Shown here piece after piece: positions 10,708 through 20,120 of a stretch of DNA of 64,000 nt. The notes under the pieces are model-generated. The model was given only the letters and a program-made list of their open reading frames with translations, did not search any database and was not told the DNA's origin. The stretch is from Macrothele yani. Taxonomy: Eukaryota > Arthropoda > Arachnida > Araneae > Macrothelidae. Position 1 is the first letter of the stretch, and each line of letters starts with the position of its first letter. The DNA is taken from contig CM076997.1 in assembly GCA_039090855.1 (NCBI GenBank), positions 168,546,709-168,610,708 on the forward strand, in the 5' to 3' direction. The translations under genes and the position numbers were made by a program.

Positions 10708-11548
10708 GCTTTTCTTACAATGTCGTAGCAAGTGGGCAGGCCCGACGAGAGGGATGAGAAACCGGGACAATTTCCCGGGGTTCGTGCAGGCTCTGGTCCG
10801 GTCCAGAGTCTCCATTCTTTCTTTTTTATAAATCACTATCCAATTCTATTAATTGTGATTTTATTGCAAACAAACAAGAATATGAATATGAAATCTTTGA
10901 AAGATTCATGGAATTTGTAGATTGCAATAAAAACACAGGAGACGCCATTGTAAATTTAATTCTTGAAACACTTTAAAAGAGTAATATCTCAATAAGTGAG
11001 TCTCACACGCAAGGATACGTTAATGGTTCTAATATGGGTGAAGCATACAAGGACGTTCAAACTCGAATTTTGAAAATTAATCCCATAGCTATTTTTTCAC
11101 CTTTTGCATGTCATAGTTAGAATCTCTGCGGTGTTTATGCTTCAAAATGTTGTCCTGATGTAGTGAAATTTTAATTTGTTGTACAGAAGCTGTATCATAT
11201 TTTTAGTGGCTGTCCTCAGAGATGGGAAAATTTGAAAAAAAAATCATTGACTGCTTGCTTCATTCCATGTCCGACACACGTTAGGCTGCTCGAATTGAGA
11301 GTGGGAAACAATTTGCACAAAAACTTCCTTCATGAAAAAGTCAATCGACATGGTGCCAGACTTATCTCTAACTGCAGACACTCGAACAGATTTGAATGGT
11401 ATGTAGTCGTTTGAATACCTCGTGATGTCAACAGTGTGGTTCAAAATTGTGTTAGCCAAAACTACCGAAGCACGGTCTTACAAGCTCGAATAACACAATC
11501 GGCATGGAAGTAGCAAATCTTTCTAGTCTTCTGACAAATTTGGAATAG

Positions 11549-12225
11549 TTGGGAGGCAATCCTAAACGAATGCAAGCTCAAAGTTTTAAATTTAAGAACG
11601 TAGGCTGTATTTGCAGATCGAGACAAAGGAAGAAGAAAAGAAATGCTGAAGAGTCGACAATAACATCAACCAAAGTATTAAAGTTTAATGAGTTTAATGT
11701 TCTTTTAGACAGTGTTATTGGTAACTTGACAACTCCTTTTGATGCAGCGAAAGAAATAAACATCGTATAAGCGTGCTGTGGTTATTTCACGACTTAAATG
11801 AGGTAGAAATTCGAGAAAATATAAGAAAACTACAAAACAAGTATGAAGATCATATTAGCGCGCTGTTTTCTGAAGAACTAATACGTTTGAAATCGATATA
11901 TGATGCAAATATACAGGAAGAAAATCGTTCACCTATACAGTTGCTCAATAAAATAAAACATCTGAATCTTGAACCACTATTTCCCAATACTGTTATTGCT
12001 TTGAGGTTGTTTTGCACAACGACAGTGACTTTGGCTCGAGCAGAACGATCTTTTATTTGTCTATCAAGGATTAAAAATGTGTTATGGTCAACTATGGGTC
12101 AAAATCAACTTTCGTCTTTGGACTTATTATCAGTCGAGGTTGAGCTTGCCAAACGTTGTGATTTTTCAAATGTAATAGATTCATTTGCAATTCACAGTGG
12201 TTTTATGCCTAGTAAAGGCTACACT
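11549..12225 (+). pseudogene. hAT transposase (ZMYM1-like), C-terminal half
   Basis: hAT transposases have an RNase H-like catalytic domain ending in a hATC dimerisation region. The frame 11549-11770 (KFNEFNVLLDSVIGNL) and the frame 11773-12318 belong to one protein separated by a stop or shift. In the second, LFPNTVIALRLFCTTTVTLA, RAERSFICLSRIKNVLWSTM and LSSLDLLSVEVELAKRCDFS match the hATC block of ZMYM1-like transposases closely. Upstream sequence (11230-11550) holds more degraded pieces. After about 12225 the frame runs into an unrelated reverse transcriptase, so the 181-codon frame is a chance fusion. Confidence 0.8.
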
Positions 12226-13511
12226 AACCATATTTGTGCATTACGCATGATGATAGAAACGTATCTGGCTGTTGGTACGAAAGTTTTTACCTCCTTAATA
12301 GATTTAGAGAAAGCTTAGGACCGCATAAACAGGGCACTTTTGTGGAATGTATTGAATCTACTTAACAGTGTAAAAGCGATGTATGCTGGCAGCGGAGCTT
12401 GTGTACGAGTGAATGGTGTTTTATTAAAATGGTTTTCTGTGGGTGCAGAAGTCAGACAAGGTTGTGTAATGTCACCCTGGCTGTTTAATATATTTATAGA
12501 TGCGTGCATCCGTAATGCCAAAATAGATAATACTGGTTTATGTCTTGGTGATATCCGTGTGTTCAGATTGCTGTATGCTGATGACACTGTCCTGTTGGCA
12601 GAGAGCAAAAGTGGAGTTGTAGAGTATGGTGTCCAGGATGTACGAAGTTTGCATAAAATTCAAGCTGAATGTAAATACGGGAAAGAACAAAGTCATGGTT
12701 TTTGAGAAAGGAACTGGTATTACTGAATGTAATATAAGTCTAAATGGCACAGTGATTCACCAGGTAAATGAGTTTGTGTATTTAGGAAGCATGTTTGACA
12801 GAGAGAATAAATGTTGAATGATGAAATTAGTAGGCGAGTGAATTCTTCATTGAAACTCATGGCTTCTTTGGGAGATTTTCATAGCAATGATGAGTTCTCA
12901 GGAGAGTCCCACATGGCTGTGTATGAAAGTGTAATTGTTCCTACTCTGATGTATGGCAGTGAAACCTGGTTACTACCGAAGAAACATACATGTAGGAGTC
13001 GTTTGTGTACTAGAGAAATGCGTTACTTGACAAGACACGTTCTTGTCAAGTAACGCATTTCTGTGACAAGACACGTTCTGATTGTGTGAGGAATGAAGAT
13101 TTGTTGCAGTTGTGTAATTTGAAGCAAAATGTTGTTAGCAAGGTGGAAACTAATATGCTTTGGTGGTTTGGCCATGTTGAAAAAATGAGTGATGAGATGC
13201 TTACTAAGAAAATCTTTTTAGCCCAAGTGGCAGGAAGCAAAGGCAGAGGAAGGCCAAGAAAATCATGGAAGGATCGGATTCAGGAGTGTCTGCATGAGAC
13301 AAAGATTACGAGTATGAAGTATACAAGGTCTTGTGTACGGCGTGTGATGGAGGTCAGTGAAGCCCGAGTTGTATGTCAAGATCACTGTAATTAGAGAAAT
13401 CTGATACAGCAGCAGTAAGTAAAAATTATCTGGTAGTTTGTATTTCTTTGTGGATCTAACCTCTGAATCTCAGAGAGAAGCTTAGTGATATGTATGTATG
13501 TATGTATGTAA
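12226..13511 (+). pseudogene. Non-LTR retrotransposon fragment: reverse transcriptase palm to C terminus
   Basis: Pieces in order: TKVFTSLIDLEKA then a stop (RT motif A, where AFD is expected); VRQGCVMSPWLFNIFIDACI (motif B); LLYADDTVLLAES (motif C, catalytic YADD intact); FKLNVNTGKNKVMVFE; VNEFVYLGSMFD; VIVPTLMYGSETWLL; and MLWWFGHVEKMSDEMLTKKI with KGRGRPRKSW. This C-terminal order is typical of RTE/Jockey-like elements. It is 5' truncated, has several shifts, and ends in a TATG microsatellite (13490-13511), a tail type seen in RTE elements. A perfect 22-bp palindrome interrupts it at 13014-13062. Confidence 0.85.
13014..13062. repeat. Perfect inverted repeat, 22-bp arms, 5-nt loop
   Basis: Arms 13014-13035 and 13041-13062 are exact reverse complements around CACGT. 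The sequence after it (GACAAGACACGTTCTG) repeats the left arm's end, so it looks like a local template-switch insertion inside the RT remnant. Confidence 0.95.
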
Positions 13512-13567
13512 GGCTCGCAAAGCACCTTGGTAATTTAGGCTTAATCGGAGACTCAAACTGTGTTTTT

Positions 13568-13815
13568 TTTTACTTTGTGATCTGATATAATTGTTTACAG
13601 AGATTAACCATATTATACTAGTGGATTTTTTTTTTTGTTAAACAACTATTATTTGGTATTTACTTAATATTGTATCACTATTAGGAACTCAAGCTCTGCT
13701 ATATTTTACTTTGTGATCTGATATGATATTTTATTGAGATGAGCCTTATTACACGAGCGGATTTTGGTTAAACAACTATTATTTTGAATTTACACAAAAT
13801 TATACCATTATTGTT
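13568..13815. repeat. Tandem duplication, 136-bp offset
   Basis: Both copies start TTTTACTTTGTGATCTGATA (near 13568 and 13704), then share GGATTTT and GTTAAACAACTATTATTT. It lies in the 3' part of the hAT element. Confidence 0.8.
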
Positions 13816-14389
13816 CATTTTTGTATTATTGTATTATAGAAAAAATGAAGAAAGATTTCAATGTACAAGCAGTTTTTTTTCTGTCATCGGGCCCGGAATT
13901 GTTGTTTACCTGAGGCCCCGGCCCGCTCTCAGTGGCCCTGTTCCCTTCACTACTAAGATATTTTATTCACATTATCTGCTTCAAATAGGAAATGCATTTT
14001 CACTTACAGGACGTAAAGTTATGTAACGTTTTCCTTCACTTCACTGCTTCTACACAGGATGTTTATACATTTTTAGAACGTGTTTGATGAGAAATTACAT
14101 AAAAATAAAAGAAGTTTAAACAATTGAAATTGGCAAGAGCGTGTTAGATGAACACGAAAAAAACATCTGCTGCAGTTAAATACCGTCTGTTAAGCAAATG
14201 GTGCACGTAAACATAGAAAGTTGCGTTTTTGCTCTTTGCAAAGAGAAAAAATATTCGTGATCTGTAATTAAAAACCGTTGTGAAAATCATTGAATTAGCA
14301 TTTCTAAATGTAAACTAAGCGATAATATTAATAATAGAGGGGCAATTCGTCAAGCATCGCTTTTAAGAGGAAAAAAAAACCCCAAACCA

Positions 14390-15035
14390 ATATCCAAAGA
14401 AGGTACGTACTTGTACGACTATTTCTAAAGTAAGGTCTTCTGTCTTAAAAGAACATCCACAGACTCAAACAGCAATCGCTAAGTCCGTAAGAAATTTCTG
14501 TAACAACTTTAAACAAGGCAATAAACAAAAAATTCAACCTGAAAAAAAAAAGAGACATGATGTACATCACCTTTCGCCTAGACACCTGGCTGAGCGCTGA
14601 ACACGGTGGAGACTTCTTTATGAAAATCACTTAGCCGCAGATGGTAACTATTGATGAAATATGGATCTATCTAAACGAAACGACTATAACAAAAAAGTGT
14701 CGATTTACTATCGCAAAAGATAAAAAAAAAACCTTACAGATTTGGTTTCAAGAATCCAAAGAAAGTTTCAGTAAGGGATTCTTTCTTGATTATTGCTGGT
14801 TTCTTGTACAGTGGGGCACTTAAAGTTAAAAAAATTCAAAGGAATGTTAAGACCACTTCTATATATTACCAAAATAATGTTTTAACTCCTATATTTAAAG
14901 GAAAAATACCATTCCTTTATTCACAGAGCCTTCAAAGAGTAGAACTCCGTCAGGATATGGCTACCAGTCATACATCCAAATTTACCACTCTATTTATTGA
15001 AACAATGAAAACGAGACGGGAATCAAGTCTATACC
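14390..15035 (+). pseudogene. Mariner/Tc1-superfamily transposase, decayed
   Basis: Recognisable order: EHPQTQTAIAKSVRN (HTH/linker); VTIDEIWIYLNET (first catalytic box, where I recall TLDEAYVYLND); ESFSKGFFLDYCWFLVQWGT, shifting into KVKKIQRNVKTTSIYYQNNV; and RQDMATSHTSKFTTLFIE (second box, HQDKASSHTS in relatives). GIKSIPFAH follows, and the protein is then cut at about 15035 where a minus-strand mariner begins. The third catalytic residue is missing. Confidence 0.65.
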
Positions 15036-15975
15036 TTTTGCTCATAAATAACACTATGAAGTGGAATGTCACTTCTTTTCCCTTTGATATTTTCCTTTAG
15101 CTTCTTCAATGTCTGCACATAGTGAGCACTGTTTATTGTTGCACCCCGTTCAAGGAAATCAGTCAAAATGACACCATGTTTGTCCCAGGAAATTGTCACC
15201 GTCACTTTCCCTGCGTAACGAATTGTTTTCACCTTTTTTTGTCGAGCTGAAGATGTGCGGTGCCGTTCCATTGACACACGTTTCATTTCTGGGTTGAAAG
15301 CTTTAACGACCACCGTGAACACTCAATGGACTATAAACAGGGTCATGAAAGAACACCCAGGTTTCATCCCTCGTCACAACATTAGAGAAAAATACCTCAC
15401 CCTCCTTCTCATAACAGTCCAAGATACTCCGGAACATTTCCACACTTTGCTCACATTGTTCACGGGTTATGTTTCTTCAGACCCACTTTGAACAAATTTT
15501 TCTGTAGCCCAGATCACTAATTAATGTTTCCATAGCACTATAACTACAATGAATTGCATCACAGAACTCCTAAGTGGTGATACGACAATCAGCTGTGATG
15601 AGGTCTTTAACTCGTTGCTTGTTGGCATCTGTCACTGCAGTTGCGGGTATTTCACTCCGTTGTTTGTACGACACTGAACTTTGTCCCTCTCGATACCTCT
15701 TCGTCCATCTTCGGACATTACTGATATCGATTGTTGCAGCTCCATACACTGCCAGGAGTCTTCTGTGGATTTCTGGAACCTCACATCCTTCTTTTTACAG
15801 GAATTCAATTACGGCTCGTTGCTTTTCTCTGTCGTTCATGATCTTTATTTCCGATTCTGAAAAACATTTGTTCCAACATTGATAACAAATCATGGTACAT
15901 GTCAGTACAGCTTCATTAAAATCACTTCAAAATTTCAAAAGTTATTAAGGAGGAGGCATTACTTTCAGGATGCCA
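15036..15975 (-). pseudogene. Mariner transposase, 3' half missing
   Basis: Read on the minus strand from about 15850: MNDREKQRAVIEFL-like start, an HTH with SNVRRWTKRY, a second HTH with DLITADCRITTKEF, then FNPEMKRVSMERHRTSSARQ, GKVTVTISWDKHGVILTDFL and RGATINSAHYVQTLKKLKEN. The protein stops short of the second catalytic box (HDNARPHTS), replaced by sequence of the plus-strand neighbour. The outer end reads TACAAGTGGCATCCTGAAAG and abuts TA at 15974-15979, consistent with insertion into the Tc1 gene that continues at 15976. Confidence 0.8.
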
Positions 15976-16428
15976 CTTGTATATGGAAGAACTTAAATGG
16001 CCTGCACAGAGCCCCGGTCTGAACACCACAAAACACCTTTGGGAAGAATTGTATCGCAGATTGCAGGCCAAGCCAAACCGCCCGACATCGATGAACGACC
16101 TGACTAATGCTCTAGTTGCAGAATGAAATGATATTCCCTCAGCAACGTACCAAAATCAAATGGAAAGCGTTTCCAGAAGAGTGGAGGCTGTAATACAAGT
16201 AGCAGCAAATGTTGGATCAACTCGATATTAATCCAGAAAATTGGAGGCTGTAATACTTGTAGCAGCAAAGGTTGGATCAACTCGATATTAATCCAGAAGA
16301 GTGGAGGCTGTAATACTTGTAGCAGCAAATGTTGGATCAACTCGATATTAATTCTACTCCTGTTACAGGGAGTTTGTGGATAGGTAAGTGTCCGGATACT
16401 ATTGTTCAGAGAGTGTATTTTCACTTGA
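15976..16428 (+). pseudogene. Tc1-like transposase C terminus and right TIR
   Basis: EELKWPAQSPGLNTTKHLWE (third catalytic box: SPDLNPIEHLWE with Asp to Gly and Glu to Lys), YRRLQAKPNRPTSMNDLTNA, then NDIPSATYQNQMESVSRRVE, the usual Tc1 ending. A 60-bp segment of this end is triplicated. The right end GTGTCCGGATACTATTGTTC...AGAGTGTA looks like a TIR with TA at its edge; the left part of the element was lost or replaced at the mariner junction. Confidence 0.75.
16173..16352. repeat. 60-bp tandem repeat, three units
   Basis: Units 16173-16232, 16233-16292 and 16293-16352 differ at only a few positions. Each starts CCAGAAGAGTGGAGGCTGTA and ends TCGATATTAAT. The first unit overlaps the last codons of the Tc1 transposase. 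Confidence 0.95.
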
Positions 16429-17105
16429 ATTGAACTGTAAATTTCTAAATGTTAATAAAAGATCTATTAAATCCTGAAATGGTGACGGCAAAATTTTATA
16501 CAGAAATGTAGCGTGTGTCCGTCTTCATTGCCGGCGGAAAATACTGGCATTTCAGTTTGAGCTCAAAGGAGGCAAACATCAATATCTTGTATTTTGGAAC
16601 TCGGAACGAATTTATCATCAGCAACTTCCTGTGAATATTAGAACCCAACTCTTTCGAATTTATGTGCACATTACGCTGAACCGAAAAGAAGAAATTGCCT
16701 TATTTTAAGAAGAGCCTGTTGGCGTCGGCGATAAGAAGTATTAGGTATCAAGTTCTTTTCTGAGGAATTTATCGTTCATTGTTTTTCCCGACTCGACACT
16801 GTCTCTGTGACATGAGACAAATAGACGACAATTTACTTCCAACGGTCAATATTTCTCGGGTGGATTCCTTGCTCTCAAATCGGGGACTCTTACATCCATT
16901 ACGAGCTCTTCCCCTGGAGTGCCTTTTAAAACGATTTGTATCGAACTTTAGGGCGTACTGTTACACAGAGAAGGACAAATGCATGTCGAACACCATAATT
17001 GCACTTTTATCTACTTCTCTGAGTTAACCGAGGAAATAAAGTAAAAACCAACCGTAATATATTTTCTGGTAAATTTATCTGCTTTCAAATTAAGGGGGAG
17101 AACTC
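16429..17105. other. Unassigned sequence
   Basis: No gene or repeat recognised. An open frame at 16779-17027 (82 codons) has no family motif. Confidence 0.4.
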
Positions 17106-17181
17106 GCAAATAAAGTTAATAACGGCATCGGAGACAGCGGCAGGCAAATAAAGTTAATAACGGCATCGGAGATAGCGGCAG
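17106..17181. repeat. 38-bp tandem duplication
   Basis: GCAAATAAAGTTAATAACGG...AGCGGCAG occurs twice back to back (17106-17143, 17144-17181) with one difference. Confidence 0.95.
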
Positions 17182-17360
17182 TTGCGCAAAGAGAAAATAT
17201 TTCGAACCATGAAGAAATTCCATTTTCCTCATGTTTTTAGGATCTGCGGTTAAGTATGCTCAAGAAAGCAATAGATTATATTACTGTATTAATACCGAGC
17301 AGAGTAATATTTTATTTTTTTCTTTCAGAAGCTTAGCATAACGTGAATAGGGACTACAGG

Positions 17361-17420
17361 CAGTATGTGTGTGCGTGTGTGTGCGTGAGTGTGGCGTGTG
17401 TGTGTGTGTGTGTGTAAGTG
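17361..17420. repeat. (TG)n microsatellite
   Basis: Interrupted GTGTGCGTGTG tract followed by GTGAGTGAGAAAGAGAG; RTE copy A begins just after it. Confidence 0.9.
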
Positions 17421-17435
17421 AGTGAGAAAGAGAGA

Positions 17436-18907
17436 TTCAAATCCTAAAGATAGCAAAGGGACAACTTAGTAAGGGAAGAAAACAGATTATGGCACTGAGA
17501 AAAGAAGATGGCTCTGCAACAAGGTTTAGAGGCGAAATTTTGACAAAAGTGAAAGATATGTACTCAAATCTATATGAAAGGAATAATACATCTACGTACC
17601 AGAATTAAAGTTTCTCCAGTCCACCAGGCAGAAATTACACATGCAATTAAGAACATGAAACAGGGAACAGCTCCAGAAAAAGATGGAATTACCATGGACA
17701 TTATACAAGAAGCGAGTAGAGAAATTGAAACTACATTTGCCCAAGTTTTCACTAGATTCTTCAATGAAGGGAGGATTTCTGGGGATTGGAACAATGCTAC
17801 AATGATCCTGCTGCGTAAAAAATGTGACACTGAGAATCTCAGGAACTGCAGGCCCATCAGCTTTTTTTCAGGGGTTTATAAAGTCTTCACTAATGTTCTT
17901 TCACATTGCTTGAAGGTAATATTGGGCACGGCTCAACGGAGACAACAAGCTGGATTCAGGAGTGCCTACAGCACTATAGATCGTATCCATGTACTGGGAG
18001 AAATAATTGAAAGAACGAGGGAATATGAATTCCCATTATGTATGGCTTTCATCGATTATGAAACGGTCTTTGATTCCGTGAAACCATCAGCAGTTACAAT
18101 AGCTTCGAAATCCTGCGGTATTGAAGATGCGTACATTAGCATTATTAATAACATATATAAAAATGCAAGTGCAAATATTCGGCTATTTGAGGATACAGAA
18201 ACAATAAAAATTGGAAACGGTGTGAGACAAGGTAACACCATATCTTCCAAACTCATTAATGCCACATTACAAAATGTCTTTCAATCATTGAACTAAGATA
18301 ACAACGAGATAAAGGGATAAAGATTAATGGAGATTATTTAACTCATTTTCGTTTTGCTGCTAGCGTCGTCATTTTGCAAATGCCTCTTAAGATATGCAGA
18401 GTATGATTCAGGAACTTGCTGACAAGAGTAAAGAAGTGGGATTAAATATGAACTTTCAGAAGACAATACTGATGCACAATGCTTTTACAAGAAATCAAAA
18501 TTTATCAATCGATGGGGGAAAAGCTGGAGATAACCAATTCCTACATTTACCTTGGACAGCAAATATCAAGCTAAAGTCATATTGATGAAGAAATTAATCG
18601 CTGTATAAAACTTGGTTAGAGAGCTTTTGGAAAAAAGAGTACAATTTTAAAAAGCAATATGCCATTATGTCTCAAAAGAAGAGTGTTTATTCAGTGCATC
18701 CTTTTACTGCTTTCGTACCGAGCAGAAACGTAGACCTTAACTAAATAAGACAAAGACTACAGCCAACTCATAGAAGCATGGAGAGGTGCGCATTATTGGT
18801 GTAACCAGAAAAAGGAAGAAAGGCAACTCGTGGATCAGGAAAATGACAAGAGTGAAAAACATCATGGGAGAGTAAAATCCCTGAAATGGAAGTGGACTGG
18901 ATATACA
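17436..18907 (+). pseudogene. RTE retrotransposon copy A, both ends missing
   Basis: Begins at the equivalent of LKIAKGHLSKGRKQIMALRK in copies D and E, so the endonuclease is absent. An open stretch at 17574-18296 (240 codons) covers RT fingers and palm: PEKDGITMDII, NCRPISFFSGVYKVFTNVLS, AGFRSAYSTIDRIH, MAFIDYETVFDSVKPS and VRQGNTISSKL. The catalytic FADD reads FAAS (about 18355-18370), which would kill polymerase activity. Further stops follow. It ends at about 18907 within GGATATAC, at the TA used by the next Tc1. It is clearly older than D and E. Confidence 0.9.
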
Positions 18908-18934
18908 TACACGATCAAGTCACATTACTGTGAC

Positions 18935-19990
18935 CACCAGCTAATATCCAGAGTAACCGCCGTGTGCAGCGCGGACATCAGCTAGACGGGCTGGGAATGA
19001 CTTAGTAAGATGCTGGAAGGTGTACACAGGTATGTGGAGCCATGCTGACTGAGGTGCATCTGACAGCTTCTGGATGGTGCGTGGTCCATAAAGCGAACAA
19101 CACGATCGAGGTGGTCACACAGATGCTAAATTGGGCTTAAGTCTGGGGGATTAGAGGGTCAGAGAAGTTCTTTGAAGTCTTCATCGTGCTCTTCCAACCA
19201 CACTTGGACATTTCTAGCTGTGCGATACGTCGCGTTATCGTGCTAGAAGACTCCGTCCTCCCCAGGGAAGACAATCAGTATGTATGGGTGTACGTAATCT
19301 GCAAGATGGATTCATAACGAATTTGGTCCATAGTGCCTTCCGCAGGTATGAATGGACCCAGGGAATGCCACGAAAATATTCCCCAGACCATAATGCTGCC
19401 CTCTCCAGTTTGAGTTCTTCCAGCAATGGTTGAAGAGTGTTTGTTCTCCGATGTTTCTCGCCTTATACGCCAACGTCCATCCGTTCGATGAAGCAGAAAA
19501 CTTAACTCATCGGGGAAGGCAATACTTTGCTAATCAGCGGAGGTCCGATTCCGATACTGCCGTGCAATTGTAAGCCTTTTCCGCCGATGCACCTTCGTTA
19601 GCATAGGTGCAGTGACGATCCGTCTGCATCGGAGCCCCATACTCAGAAGGGTTCGCTGAACTGCTGTTTAAGACACACTTCCGGTAGCATTCTGGTTCAT
19701 TCGGCCAGTAAGTTACTCCATTGTGGCATGCCGATCGGCCCTCACGCACCTTCGAAGCCAACATTCAACTCTCACATCAATGGCACGTGGTGCTCCGTAG
19801 TTTGAACGTCGCTTATGCGCAATGGTGGCATTTCTCCAATCACAATACACTTTAACCACAGCACCACGCGAACAGTTCACAAACTGCGCTGTTTCAGAAT
19901 ACTGACACCCTTGGCCCGAAAGCCGATAATCATCCCTTTTTGCAAATCTGATAAACCGCTCCTTTTATCCCTGACAGCAATGAGGGATAT
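18935..19990 (-). pseudogene. Tc1-like transposase, minus strand
   Basis: Minus-strand fragments in order: an HTH region near 19800-19930 (SAFGPRVSVF, then NSAVCELF), then ERAALWSGEYFRGIPWVHSY. These are followed by LWTKFVMNPSCRLRTPIHTD and LPWGGRSLLAR, standing for the VMVWG..FPxxxGxFQxDNA stretch. DAPQSAWLHIPVYTFQHLTK and FPARLADVRAAHGGYSGY form the C terminus. Stops and shifts are frequent and the second catalytic DNA box has degraded. I recognise the family from the C terminus, which is well kept. Confidence 0.7.
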
Positions 19991-20120
19991 GTTTTCAGAA
20001 TGCCTACAACTCACCTTATATACCCTCCAAGTCAGATCACGACATGTACCTTCTTTCTTTGGCTACGCGCTGTTGATATCAAAAGTAGGATGTTGTCATA
20101 ATAATGTGACTCGACTGTGT

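Larger units (their letters stand above)
10737..13940 (+). mobile_element. hAT transposon remnant with a LINE fragment nested inside
   Basis: The left end CAGGCCCGACGAGAGGGATG resembles the reverse complement of the right end, CAGGGCCACTGAGAGCGGGC. Both fit the CAGGGCC..GAGAG ends I associate with ZMYM1-like hAT elements, and both are followed by GC-rich sequence with ACAATT and CCCGG. An hAT transposase C terminus lies between. No 8-bp target duplication is visible at the present flanks, so the boundaries are inferred. Confidence 0.6.
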
